Notes: a model not told the origin generated them from the sequence alone. 64,000 nt of DNA from JALORV01 sp963791235 (GCA_963791235.1 CAWBRW010000029.1:124001-188000); one strand, 5' to 3'; positions 36,343 to 44,957 are shown, counted from the first letter of the stretch. Translations and numbers: made by a program.

Positions 36343-37022
36343 CGCGCGACCGTGCTCTCGGCCGCGGGCGCCTGCCGCATCATGGCGATGACTTCGTCGT
36401 CGCTCAGCTGGTGGAAGTCACGGTAGAAGTAGCCGATCGCGCCGAAGAACGAAGGTTGCGCGAGGCAGACCACGTCGTCGACCTCCTTGCGCAGCTCGTC
36501 GATGGTGTCAGGCGGCGCCACGGGCACCGCGAGCACCAGCCGCGCGGGGTTGCGACGGCGCAGGCCCTTCAACGCCGCGCGCATCGTCGTGCCGGTGGCA
36601 ATGCCGTCGTCAACGACGATGGCCGTGCGCCCTGCAACCGCCACGGGCGCGCGGTCCGCGAGATAGCTGCGGCGCCGACGTTCGATCTCCGCGAGTTCCT
36701 GCTTCGCGCGCTCATTGATGTATTCCTCCTTCACCCCGGCTTCGGCCTGGACGTGCCGTTCGATCACAACGACGGGCTCCGCGCCGTCCATCACCGCAGC
36801 CACGGCGAGTTCCGGCTGCCACGGCACGCCGATCTTGCGCACCAGCAACAGGTCCAGCGGTGCATCGAGCGCACGCGCGACTTCGAGGCCAACCGGTACG
36901 CCCCCGCGTGGCAGCGCCAGGACGACCGGATGGGCGAGGTTCAAAGCAACGAGGCGGGCGCCGAGCTGGCGGCCGGCCTCCACGCGGTCGGCGAACGGGG
37001 TTCTGGCGATCTCTTCAAGCAT
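36339..37022 (-). CDS. Predicted phosphoribosyltransferase (COG1926 type)
   Basis: Protein of 227 residues with the type I phosphoribosyltransferase fold. The PRPP loop is TAIVVDDGIATGTTMRAAL (about 130-150), and the N-terminal half contains VVLALPRGGVPVGLEVARAL and the conserved DLLLVRKIGVPWQPELAVAAV. The base accepted is not known for this family. In many genomes this domain is fused to a dienelactone-hydrolase domain; here that partner is a separate gene just upstream with an 8-base overlap. It overlaps pncB by 4 bases, so the three are cotranslated. Confidence 0.88.
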   Translation of the reverse strand: MLEEIARTPFADRVEAGRQLGARLVALNLAHPVVLALPRGGVPVGLEVARALDAPLDLLLVRKIGVPWQPELAVAAVMDGAEPVVVIERHVQAEAGVKEEYINERAKQELAEIERRRRSYLADRAPVAVAGRTAIVVDDGIATGTTMRAALKGLRRRNPARLVLAVPVAPPDTIDELRKEVDDVVCLAQPSFFGAIGYFYRDFHQLSDDEVIAMMRQAPAAESTVAR

Positions 37023-37662
37023 GGCTTTGTTCCGTCAGGTGCAGCGCGAGCCAGTCGGCGGCGACCTTCGCGACCGTCTCGAGGGTGCCCGGCTCTTCAA
37101 ACAGGTGTGTGGCACCGGGGATGACGCGCAATGCGTGCTCGCAGGTCATCTGTGCCGCGGCCTCGCGGTTGAGTTCGAGCACTTCATGGTCGGCACCGCC
37201 GACGATCAGCAACGTGGGCGCTCGCACCAGCGGCAAGGCGGGACCGGCGAGATCCGGCCGCCCACCGCGCGAGACGACGGCACTCACCCGATCCCCCTGG
37301 GTCGCGGCCGCAACCAGCGCCGCCGCCGCACCGGTGCTGGCGCCGAAGAGCCCGGTTGGCACGCGCGCGATTTCGGTCAGCGACCGCTGCCATTCGATCG
37401 CCTCGCCCAGGCGTCGTGCGAGCAGCGGAATGTCGAACACGTTGCGCCGATCGAGCGCCTCGTCGTCGGTCAGCAGGTCGAACAGCAGCGTCGCGAGGCC
37501 ACGTGCGTGCAGTTGGCGGGCCACGAACTGGTTGCGCGGGCTCAGGCGACTGCTGCCGCTGCCGTGCGCAAAGATCACGAGGCCGTGTATTTCGCCTTCC
37601 GGCATGTCGAGCAGCCCAGGCAACCGGCGCGGCCCGATTCGGACATCTATGCGGGTCATCAA
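37015..37662 (-). CDS. Alpha/beta hydrolase, dienelactone-hydrolase-like
   Basis: Hydrolase of 215 residues. The oxyanion region is LVIFAHGSGSSRLSPRN, nucleophile elbow LFGASTGAAAAL (serine), acid in LLIVGGADHEVLELN, and histidine in IPGATHLFEEPG, so the triad is complete. It is the first gene of the operon and overlaps the phosphoribosyltransferase gene by 8 bases. The fusion of these two domains elsewhere implies a joint function, probably hydrolysis of an ester or lactone linked to ribosyl-phosphate chemistry; this is inference. A 133-base gap separates it from the divergent kinase gene. Confidence 0.88.
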   Translation of the reverse strand: MMTRIDVRIGPRRLPGLLDMPEGEIHGLVIFAHGSGSSRLSPRNQFVARQLHARGLATLLFDLLTDDEALDRRNVFDIPLLARRLGEAIEWQRSLTEIARVPTGLFGASTGAAAALVAAATQGDRVSAVVSRGGRPDLAGPALPLVRAPTLLIVGGADHEVLELNREAAAQMTCEHALRVIPGATHLFEEPGTLETVAKVAADWLALHLTEQSHA

Positions 37663-37795
37663 GATCTCCCCGGCGCGGAGTCGCCTTCAGGGGAATAGGA
37701 TTCAAATCACCAGTTACAGGATCGGATGCCGCCCGAGTTGGCCCTTGACGGCGGTCAACGCAGACCGGGAGATCGGCCGCGCCCGACTACGAAAG

Positions 37796-38848
37796 ATGCA
37801 ACCCGCCCCCCCGGACGCCTCGCTCGTCTCGCTTGATGACAAGGTCCGCTACCTGGCCTCGGCGGCTGCGCATCCCGGCGACGGCACGCCGGCGGTGATC
37901 GAAACCCACATGTCGTGGGTGTTCCTGGCGGGGGACCGCGTGCTGAAGCTCAAGAAACCGGTGCGCACGTCGTTCCTCGACTTCTCGACGCTGGGGGCGC
38001 GCGAGTTCAACTGTCGCGAGGAAGTGCGTCTCAACGGGCGGCTCGCCCCTGGCGTCTATGTTGGCGTCGTTCCTCTGCTCGCGCGGCCCGATGGCGGGCT
38101 CGCGATCGGCCGGGCCGAGGGTCCGGCCGACGGGCAGATCGTCGACTGGCTGGTGCAAATGCATCGCATTCCGCGCGAGCGGATGCTCGACGTCGCGCTG
38201 GCCGCCGGCACGGTGTCCCCCGCAGACATTGCACGGCTGGGCGAGCGGCTCGCACAGTTCTTCCAGAGTGCGGCGTCGGTGCAGCTTGCCGGGTCCGCCT
38301 ACGTGAAGCGCTTCATCGCTTCGCAGGCGATGAACCGGAGCGTGCTGCTGCAACCCGGGTTTCACGAGGCCGCAACTGCCGATGCGCTCGAGCAGTTCGA
38401 TCGCGCACTGCATAGGCATGCGGAGTTGCTGGGCACGCGCGCGGAGGCCGGACATCTGCGCGAGGGGCACGGCGACCTTCGGCCGGAGCACATCGGCCTG
38501 GATGGCACGCCGGTCGTCATCGATTGCCTGGAGTTCAATCGGGCGCTGCGCGAGGTGGACCCATTTGACGAGCTGGCGTTTCTCGATCTCGAGTGCCGCA
38601 TGCTCGGGGCCGACTGGATCGGCCAGCGGCTCATCGCGCACTGCGCCGCAGCCTTGCAGGACTCCGTGCCGCCGCCGGTGATGGCGCTTTACACCACGCA
38701 TCGGGCGCTGGTGCGGGCACGGCTCGCGATGGCGCACCTGCTCGACGCCGAGCCGCGCACCCCGGCGCGCTGGAAGCCGCAGGCGCAGCGCTATGTGGCA
38801 ACGGCGCGCAAGGCGCTCACACCGTTGCTGGCCGACGCGGCCGGATAA
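37796..38848 (+). CDS. Aminoglycoside-phosphotransferase-fold kinase (COG2187 type, N-terminal module only)
   Basis: Protein of 350 residues. The kinase-like features are HMSWVFLAGDRVLKLKKPVRTSFLDFSTLGARE (lysine-containing nucleotide loop), then GHLREGHGDLRPEHIGLDGTPVVIDCLEFN, which carries the catalytic HGDLRPEH and the metal-binding DCxEFN. Relatives often continue with a P-loop kinase domain to about 520 residues; that domain is absent here. The substrate is not known and resistance should not be assumed. The frame is open far upstream over antisense of the hydrolase; I start at MQPAPPDASL. It is divergent from the salvage operon. Confidence 0.8.
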   Translation: MQPAPPDASLVSLDDKVRYLASAAAHPGDGTPAVIETHMSWVFLAGDRVLKLKKPVRTSFLDFSTLGAREFNCREEVRLNGRLAPGVYVGVVPLLARPDGGLAIGRAEGPADGQIVDWLVQMHRIPRERMLDVALAAGTVSPADIARLGERLAQFFQSAASVQLAGSAYVKRFIASQAMNRSVLLQPGFHEAATADALEQFDRALHRHAELLGTRAEAGHLREGHGDLRPEHIGLDGTPVVIDCLEFNRALREVDPFDELAFLDLECRMLGADWIGQRLIAHCAAALQDSVPPPVMALYTTHRALVRARLAMAHLLDAEPRTPARWKPQAQRYVATARKALTPLLADAAG

Positions 38849-38855
38849 CGCGGGC

Positions 38856-39809
38856 CTAAGACCAGCTCGCGTGCTGCTTGCGGATCTCCGCCGCGAAGAG
38901 TGCAGCGCACGGCAGCACTTCGACGCGTTCGCGCGCGGCCGGCGTGGTCAGGCGGAACAACGGCACGGCATCGGTGACGAACACGCGCTCAACCGGTGCG
39001 CGCTGCAACGATTCGGTGGCCGGGCTCACGAACAGGCCATGCGCGGCAAATGCCAAGACGCGCCGCGCTCCCGCCTTTGTCAGCGCGGTCGCCGCCCGCT
39101 CGATCGTGCCGAAGGTGGCGATCAGGTCGTCGAGGATCAGGACGGTGGCGTCGCGCACCTCGCCGGTGACGATCTCGCCGCCGCTCACGACCCCGGCGCT
39201 GCGGCGCTTGTCGACGAAAGCCTGGCCGATCGGCCGCTGCCATGCCGCCTCCAGCGCCTCGCGCCACAGTTGCACACGTTTCACGCCGCCGACGTCGGGT
39301 GAAGCGACCACCACCGGCGCGTCACCGACCAGCTTCGCGGCGGCCGCGGTGAAGAGTTCATACGGCTCGAGATTCACCGCGCGGCGGCGGAATGCGTTAT
39401 CGAAAGCGGCGACGTTGTGCGCTTCGAGCGTGATCAGCCCGTCGCAGCCGGCCGCCTCGAACAACTGCGCGATGACGCGTACCGACACCGGATCGAAGGG
39501 CTTGGTGCGCCGGTCCTTGCGTGCATAGGCGAGATACGGCGTGACCGCGGTGATGCGTCGCGCGCCGTGGTCGCGCAGCGCGGCGATGAAGAGGAGCAGC
39601 CGAAGCAGCTTGTCGTCACCGCTCGCAGCGGGACTGCCGTGCAGGCTCTGCACGACGAACACATCCTTGCCGTCCGGATCGACCAGCGGGCGGATCTTGT
39701 GCTCACCGTCCTCGAACGTGCGCTCCTCGTGCGGAGCCAGCGGATGCCCGAGCTCATGCCCGATCGCCGCGCCGAAGTCGCGCGAGGCGTCCAGTGCGAA
39801 CAGCAACAT
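38856..39809 (-). CDS. prs: Ribose-phosphate pyrophosphokinase-like protein
   Basis: Protein of 317 residues, normal PRPP-synthetase length, which would make PRPP from ribose 5-phosphate and ATP. It keeps RTFEDGEHKIRP, the HGSPAASGDDKLLRLLLFIAALRDHGA segment, the flexible loop YLAYARKDRRTKPFDPVSVRVIAQLFEAAG and VDKRRS. The PRPP loop reads LILDDLIATFGTIERA, with alanine and phenylalanine where housekeeping enzymes have DTAGT. This suggests a second, divergent copy rather than the essential prs. The neighbouring salvage operon uses PRPP. I start at MLLFALDASRD, where homology begins. Confidence 0.85.
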   Translation of the reverse strand: MLLFALDASRDFGAAIGHELGHPLAPHEERTFEDGEHKIRPLVDPDGKDVFVVQSLHGSPAASGDDKLLRLLLFIAALRDHGARRITAVTPYLAYARKDRRTKPFDPVSVRVIAQLFEAAGCDGLITLEAHNVAAFDNAFRRRAVNLEPYELFTAAAAKLVGDAPVVVASPDVGGVKRVQLWREALEAAWQRPIGQAFVDKRRSAGVVSGGEIVTGEVRDATVLILDDLIATFGTIERAATALTKAGARRVLAFAAHGLFVSPATESLQRAPVERVFVTDAVPLFRLTTPAARERVEVLPCAALFAAEIRKQHASWS

Positions 39810-39817
39810 GCCGCGCC

Positions 39818-40123
39818 TCAGTGGTCTTCGAGGCGCGTGGTCGCTTCTTCGGCCGGCTGGCCAGTGTCGGGATCGACCCACTCGGCAATGCCGAATTCAG
39901 CCTCAGCCTCGGCTACGGTCCCGCCAGGTTCCAGCGCGGTTTCGATTCCTTCGCGCAGGGCGCCGAGCGCATCGATCGCCGTGGCGAACGGTCCGAACTC
40001 CTGGCGACCGTTGTCGGCCACCCAGTAATAGCCGTCGGGTCGCGCGACGACGCGCGAAGCCTCATCGACCAGCGGCGCACTTGTGTCCTGGCCGGGCGCC
40101 GTGACGGTGGGCGTGCGTTTCAT
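39818..40123 (-). CDS. Small acidic protein of unknown function
   Basis: A 101-residue protein with no signal or membrane segment. The middle shows RVVARPDGYYWVADNGRQEFGPFATAIDALGAL, which resembles the short DUF-type proteins that begin with a beta hairpin and a conserved GPF. The C-terminus is acidic (EAEAEFGIAEWVDPDTGQPAEE). It lies 8 bases upstream of the prs-like gene on the same strand, so the two are probably cotranscribed. I cannot name a function. Confidence 0.6.
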   Translation of the reverse strand: MKRTPTVTAPGQDTSAPLVDEASRVVARPDGYYWVADNGRQEFGPFATAIDALGALREGIETALEPGGTVAEAEAEFGIAEWVDPDTGQPAEEATTRLEDH

Positions 40124-40346
40124 CTCGATCTCCTGTTCGCCACCTTGGCCCTTCCAGCCTACGGGGCGCCGGCGCGCCGCCGTTGACCGCTGTCAATGGG
40201 GCGGCGGAGGTTCGAGAACGCGCATGCCCGCGTGGGCGAGCTAGGGAGCCGGCTTGATGACTGCTTTGGTGTTCTTCACCGGGTCATCCACGCCAGCGAT
40301 GAATGACGTGTCCCGGTGCGTGGCGGCGGTACTGCGGCGGCGTGGT

Positions 40347-41495
40347 TCAGTCAAATGGCTCAATCGGCAGGAACGCGCCGAGGCCGGTGAGATTGAACTT
40401 CGACTCGATCTCCTGCAGACACTGGAAGGCGTCACCGGTCACCGAACCGCGCTGGTGCAGTGCGGACCACGGCTTGCGCGCGGTGCGCGCCGTGATGACA
40501 TACCGCGGCGGCCGTTTGTCCGGCGGCTGCTGGCGCCCGGATACCGTGACCTGCTGCACCGTGGGCAAGGCCGCGAAGATTTCTCCCATCAGCCGCAGCA
40601 CCAGTCCGAGCGCATGGCGGTTGTGGAGCTTGGTGTGGATCACTTCGGACATGCGGCGCACGGCGACGCGATTGCCGTAGTCGATCGCCGCTTCACGGTC
40701 CGGCAGCGTCGGCAGCAGTGGCAGCTGCACATCCATGCGCACCGAGGTCACGTCGTCGAAGTCGAAAGCGACCGTGACCGGCAGCGGCCACAGGATGTCC
40801 TTCAGGCAGGCCAGCAGGTGATCGTGCATAGCTTCGATGACGCCCTGCGCGGCGCGCTGGCTGTGCTCCTGCAATTCCTTCTGTGAGGCGTCCCACGCGA
40901 ACCGGCGCTTCATCCACTTGGCGCGGTCGTCGAGGTAGTCGTTCATCGCCTGCGGGTCGTAGACGTGCTTGCCGTTCTTCTCGCCGATCGGCCGCGGCAT
41001 TTCCGGAGTGGACTCGGCAAAGGGCCGCACGCTCACTGGGACGAGCTGGTGGTCGGGCGAGGGCGTCCAGCGCTGCGGATTCGCCATTGCCTCCACGTGC
41101 TCGTTGAGGTGTGCACACACCGAGAGCGCGGCGTCGCGCTCCATGTCGGCAGCGCCATCGACGAGGTTGGCCAGCGGGTCCACGTGCTGGTTCGATCGCA
41201 CAGGCCGCACCAGCTTGGCGTAGCCGTACTGGTCGATGCGCACCTTCATTTCGCTGTCTGGCAGAGCAAAGCTGGTGGCCTGGCCGCCCATGTCGCTTTC
41301 CGTGTCGCTGGTCAGCGTGACCTGTGACCGGCGCCGGTACACCGCGCTCTGGCCGTCCGCACTGGCGAACGACGGAATCAGCCGGTACGGCGGCAGCCAC
41401 CGCACCTTCTCGCCGAATGAGGCGACATGGCGGTAACGCAGCGGCACCAGCATCGCGCTGGCAGGCGTTTCGGGCTCGACGGAAGACGCGTACAT
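40347..41495 (-). CDS. Protein of unknown function, 382 residues
   Basis: I do not recognise this protein. From the ATG ending at 41495 it is soluble with no signal peptide. It has a region SQVTLTSDTESDMGGQATSFALPDSEMKVRIDQYGYAKLVRPV, a helical central part (MNDYLDDRAKWMKRRFAWDASQKELQEHSQRAAQGVIEAMHDHLLACLKDIL), a beta-rich stretch around VTVAFDFDDVTSVRMDVQLPLLP, and a helix-rich end. Codon use is typical of the window except that methionine, histidine and glutamine are more common. The frame stays open another 120 codons but that part is antisense of the next gene's start. It stands alone with divergent neighbours. Confidence 0.65.
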   Translation of the reverse strand: MYASSVEPETPASAMLVPLRYRHVASFGEKVRWLPPYRLIPSFASADGQSAVYRRRSQVTLTSDTESDMGGQATSFALPDSEMKVRIDQYGYAKLVRPVRSNQHVDPLANLVDGAADMERDAALSVCAHLNEHVEAMANPQRWTPSPDHQLVPVSVRPFAESTPEMPRPIGEKNGKHVYDPQAMNDYLDDRAKWMKRRFAWDASQKELQEHSQRAAQGVIEAMHDHLLACLKDILWPLPVTVAFDFDDVTSVRMDVQLPLLPTLPDREAAIDYGNRVAVRRMSEVIHTKLHNRHALGLVLRLMGEIFAALPTVQQVTVSGRQQPPDKRPPRYVITARTARKPWSALHQRGSVTGDAFQCLQEIESKFNLTGLGAFLPIEPFD

Positions 41496-41720
41496 CGGCA
41501 GTGGTGGATCGTCCACGGACGCGCGGGCCTTCCGCCACTGCGGATCCCCGCTCGATGGCTGATTATCCGCCGCAACCCGCGCGCTGCAGCACCGGGGCAA
41601 CGTTGGAAAAGAGTGGTTGCTCACCGCCGATTCGGTGCCACGCTGGGCTTGCGCGCCCGCGCAGGCTTCGTTTGACCGGATCCGAAAGGGCGCCCGCGTG
41701 GTCCGGTACGCTTGCCCGCC

Positions 41721-42593
41721 ATGTCGTCGATCCTTCCTGCCGTACGCGGTGCCCTGGCGTCCACCGTAGTCGCGCTGAACACGCTCTTTGGCGTGGCGCT
41801 GATGGTCCCGTTTGCGTTGGCCAAGCTGCTGCTTCCCTTCACGGCGGTGCGGCACGTGACGGATCGCGCGCTCAACGCGATTGCCACCGGCTGGATCGGA
41901 GTCAACAACGCCTGGATCGACTGGGTCGGCGATACCTTATGGGATGTACAGGGGATCGAGGGCCTGGACCCGCGCGGCTGGTACCTGGTGTCGAGCAACC
42001 ACCAGAGCTGGGTCGACATCCTGGTGCTGCAGAAGATCTTCAATCGTCGCATTCCGATGCTGAAGTTCTTCCTGAAGAAGCAGCTGATGTGGGTGCCGGT
42101 GATCGGGCTCGCTTGGTGGGCGCTCGACTTCCCGTTCATGCAGCGGCGCGGCGGGGCTTCGAGCGCGCAGGACCTCGAGCGCGCCCGCAAGGCCTGCGAG
42201 AAGTTCCGCCTCGTGCCGACCTCGGTGATCAACTTCCTGGAGGGCACGCGCTTCACCCGCGCCAAGCACGATGCGCAGGAATCGCCCTACGAGCACCTGC
42301 TGAAGCCCAAGGTCGGCGGCATCGCCACCGCGCTGACCACGCTCGGCAGCCAGTTCCACCGGCTGCTCGATGTGACGATCGTCTATCCGGACGGACCGCC
42401 CGAGTTCTGGACGCTGCTGTCGGGCCGCTTGCCGCGCGTGACGGTTCGGGTTCAGCAGCGCGAGATCCCGGCCGAGTTGCTGGCCGGCGACTACGGCAGC
42501 GACCCGACCTTCCGCACGCGCATGCAGGAGTGGATCAATGGACTATGGGCCGAGAAGGATGCGCTCATCGGACGGCTGAAGGCCGCCGTCTGA
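41721..42593 (+). CDS. 1-acyl-glycerol-3-phosphate acyltransferase family protein
   Basis: Membrane-bound acyltransferase of 290 residues. An N-terminal hydrophobic segment (about 12-38) precedes motif I, SSNHQSWVDI (NHxxxxD), motif II with FFLKKQLMWVPVIGLAWW, and motif III FLEGTRFTRAKHD. It resembles the YihG branch, which acylates lysophospholipids. I use the ATG at 41721; an in-frame TTG three codons earlier is possible. It begins 225 bases from a divergent gene and is followed after 54 bases by the MetE-like gene. Confidence 0.9.
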   Translation: MSSILPAVRGALASTVVALNTLFGVALMVPFALAKLLLPFTAVRHVTDRALNAIATGWIGVNNAWIDWVGDTLWDVQGIEGLDPRGWYLVSSNHQSWVDILVLQKIFNRRIPMLKFFLKKQLMWVPVIGLAWWALDFPFMQRRGGASSAQDLERARKACEKFRLVPTSVINFLEGTRFTRAKHDAQESPYEHLLKPKVGGIATALTTLGSQFHRLLDVTIVYPDGPPEFWTLLSGRLPRVTVRVQQREIPAELLAGDYGSDPTFRTRMQEWINGLWAEKDALIGRLKAAV

Positions 42594-42647
42594 ACCGTTT
42601 TTCGGCGCCGCGCGTATCGTTCATTCCTCGACCCGAGGAGCGCGCCG

Positions 42648-43748
42648 ATGTTCGAAGCCACCATCGCCGGAAGTCTGCCGAAGCCCGGCTGGCTCGCCGA
42701 AACCGACAAGCTGTGGCCTCAGTGGAAACTCGCCGGCGAGGAACTCGCGGCCGCCAAGCGCGATGCGACGCTGCTGTGGCTGAAGGAGCAGGAAGATGCC
42801 GGGCTCGACATCGTCGGTGACGGCGAACAGTCGCGCCAGCACTTCGTGCACGGCTTCCTCGAGTACGTGGAGGGCATCGACTTCGAGCACAAGGTCGAGA
42901 TGGGCATCCGCAAGGATCGCTACAAGGCGATGGTGCCGCAGGTCGTCGGGCTGCTGAAGCTCAAGGGTCGCGTGCACCAGGTCGAGGCGAAGCTCGCGCG
43001 GGACCACACCAGGAAGAAGCTGAAGATCACGCTGCCGGGGCCGATGACGATCGTCGACACCGTCGCCGACCGCTACTACGGCGACCGCGTGAAGATGGCG
43101 ATGGCGTTTGCCGAGCTGCTGAACCAGGAGGCGCGCGCCTTGCAGGCGGACGGCGTCGACGTGATCCAGTTCGACGAGCCGGCGTTCAACGTCTACATGG
43201 ATGACGTCAAGGCCTGGGGCATCAAGGCGCTGGACCGTGCGGCCGAAGGACTGACGTGCATGACCGTCGTGCATATCTGCTACGGCTACGGCATCAAGGC
43301 CAACGTCGACTGGAAGTCGACGCTCGGCTCGGAGTGGCGCCAGTACGAGGAGATCTTCCCGGCGATCGCGAAGAGCACGATCAAGGCGGTTTCGCTGGAG
43401 TGCATGAACGCGAAGGTGCCGATGCACCTGATGAAGCTGCTCGAAGGCAAAGACCTGCTGGTCGGCGTCATCGACGTGGCTTCCGACGTGGTCGAGACGC
43501 CGGAGCAGGTCGCGGACACCATCGGCAAGGCGCTGCAGTTCGTCGCCAAAGAGCATCTCTTTCCGTGCACCAACTGCGGCATGGCGCCGATGAAGCGCGA
43601 GATCGCGCTGGCCAAGCTCGCCGCGCTCGGCAAGGGTGCGGAACTTGCGCGCCAGCGCTACGGGACGATGGACGCCCCCACGCTCACTTCGTTCGCTGCC
43701 CCCCAAGGGGGCGCTCAGTGCCCTTCGGAGCGGCCGGGCGGGCACTGA
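42648..43748 (+). CDS. Methionine synthase II-like protein (MetE C-terminal domain type)
   Basis: Protein of 366 residues that corresponds only to the catalytic half of cobalamin-independent methionine synthase. Zinc-ligand candidates are the histidine and cysteine in VVHICYGYG, glutamate in AVSLECMNAK and cysteine in HLFPCTNCGMAP. ITLPGPMTIVDT and VIQFDEPAFNVY are family landmarks. Such short 'core' enzymes use methyl donors other than folate in some organisms, so the donor here is open. The last 16 residues (AAPQGGAQCPSERPGGH) are read from a palindromic element and are probably not part of the fold. Confidence 0.85.
   Translation: MFEATIAGSLPKPGWLAETDKLWPQWKLAGEELAAAKRDATLLWLKEQEDAGLDIVGDGEQSRQHFVHGFLEYVEGIDFEHKVEMGIRKDRYKAMVPQVVGLLKLKGRVHQVEAKLARDHTRKKLKITLPGPMTIVDTVADRYYGDRVKMAMAFAELLNQEARALQADGVDVIQFDEPAFNVYMDDVKAWGIKALDRAAEGLTCMTVVHICYGYGIKANVDWKSTLGSEWRQYEEIFPAIAKSTIKAVSLECMNAKVPMHLMKLLEGKDLLVGVIDVASDVVETPEQVADTIGKALQFVAKEHLFPCTNCGMAPMKREIALAKLAALGKGAELARQRYGTMDAPTLTSFAAPQGGAQCPSERPGGH
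43698..43747. repeat. Two-hairpin palindromic element at the end of the metE-like gene
   Basis: GCCCCC (43698-43703) pairs with GGGGGC (43707-43712), and CAGTGCCC (43716-43723) pairs with GGGCACTG (43740-43747). The second stem includes the first two bases of the stop codon. The CCCCCC-AA-GGGGG core resembles dispersed intergenic palindromes common in Burkholderiales, and may also act as a terminator or mRNA-protecting element. Confidence 0.6.
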
Positions 43749-43749
43749 C

Positions 43750-44415
43750 ATGAGCCGCCGCACGCTCAATCTCGACGATCGTCTGCACGACTATGTCGTG
43801 CGGCACAACCGCGAGCATCCGGAGCTGGCCAATCTGCGCGAGGCGACCGCCTCGCATCCGCGCGCCAACATGCAGATTTCTCCCGAGCAGGGCGCGCTGC
43901 TCGCGATGTTGGTGAAGCTGATCGGCGCGCGCCGCACGATCGAAATCGGCGTGTTTACCGGTTACAGCGCGCTGGCGGTGGCGTTGGCACTGCCAGCCGA
44001 CGGCAAGCTGCTCGGCTGCGACATCAGCGACGAGTTCACACGCGTCGGCCGCCCGTACTGGGAGCGTGCTGGAGTCGCCGACAAGATCGAGCTGGTGCTC
44101 GAGCCGGCGCTGCACACGCTCGATGCACGGCTCGCGACCGGCGAGGCGGGTCGCTATGACTTCGCGTTCATCGATGCCGACAAGGTGAACTACGACGGCT
44201 ACTACGAGCGCTGCCTGAAGCTGCTGCGCACGGGTGGGCTGATTGCGTTCGACAACGTGCTGTGGAGCGGGCGCGTCGCCGACAAGGTCGATCCGTCCGA
44301 CGACGCCGACACCGCGGCGCTGCAGTGGCTCAATGCCAAGCTGCAGCGCGATGAGCGCATCGACGTTGCGCTGTTGCCGATCGGTGACGGGCTCACTCTT
44401 GCCAGAAAGAAATAG
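43750..44415 (+). CDS. O-methyltransferase, caffeoyl-CoA type
   Basis: SAM-dependent, metal-dependent O-methyltransferase of 221 residues. Motif I is TIEIGVFTGYSALAVALAL (SAM binding), followed by LLGCDISDEF, DFAFIDADKVNYDGYYE with the metal-binding aspartates, and GLIAFDNVLWSGRVAD, all as in catechol or caffeoyl-CoA O-methyltransferases. The substrate is unknown. It starts 1 base after the MetE-like stop, which ties it closely to methionine and SAM supply, though this may be chance. Confidence 0.9.
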   Translation: MSRRTLNLDDRLHDYVVRHNREHPELANLREATASHPRANMQISPEQGALLAMLVKLIGARRTIEIGVFTGYSALAVALALPADGKLLGCDISDEFTRVGRPYWERAGVADKIELVLEPALHTLDARLATGEAGRYDFAFIDADKVNYDGYYERCLKLLRTGGLIAFDNVLWSGRVADKVDPSDDADTAALQWLNAKLQRDERIDVALLPIGDGLTLARKK

Positions 44416-44483
44416 CGTCGCTTGTGTCCGCGACGTTCGCTGACATCTCAGCAGGCGCGTGTGCGGGGCGAGTCGCCCTGCCG

Positions 44484-44957
44484 CTACAGCACGAGGCGCG
44501 TCAGCCACTCGGCCGTGAGAGCGGGGCGCATCTCGCCCTGCCGCTCGATCGTCACCAGCCAGGTGAGTTGCACGCAGCCGGGTACGTCTTCGAGATGCGC
44601 CAGCGCGAAGCGCCCGCGCAGCAGGCTGCCCGCCGGCACCGGCGCGACAAAGCGCACGCGATCGAAGCCGATGTTCATGCCGGCCTGCACACCGGCAACG
44701 CGCAGGCAGTTTTCGATCAGCACCGTGAGCAGCGATAGCGTCAGGAAGCCGTGCGCCACGGTACAGCGCCGGCCTGCGCCATCGCGGAAGGGTGATTCAC
44801 GCGCGGCGCGTTCGGTATCGACGTGTATCCACTGTGCGTCGCGAGTAGCCTCCGCGAACTCGTCAATGATCGACTGCGAGACCTCGATCCAGTCGCTGAC
44901 TGCGATCTCGCGACCGACAACGTCGCGCAACTGATCGATCGAGACGACGGTAGTCAT
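44484..44957 (-). CDS. MaoC-family dehydratase
   Basis: Hot-dog-fold protein of 157 residues. The hydratase motif is seen in EATRDAQWIHVDTERAARESPFRDG with the catalytic aspartate and histidine, then VAHGFLTLSL. Relatives hydrate enoyl-CoA to (R)-3-hydroxyacyl-CoA; some feed polyhydroxyalkanoate synthesis. The last part (LAHLEDVPGCVQLTWLVTIERQ) is the second strand set of the fold. Its start overlaps the upstream CWC gene by 4 bases (ATGA). Confidence 0.88.
   Translation of the reverse strand: MTTVVSIDQLRDVVGREIAVSDWIEVSQSIIDEFAEATRDAQWIHVDTERAARESPFRDGAGRRCTVAHGFLTLSLLTVLIENCLRVAGVQAGMNIGFDRVRFVAPVPAGSLLRGRFALAHLEDVPGCVQLTWLVTIERQGEMRPALTAEWLTRLVL

Noticed and set aside
36860..37795. Upstream extension of the kinase gene
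   Set aside because: Antisense of the hydrolase and phosphoribosyltransferase genes; kinase homology starts at about 37796.
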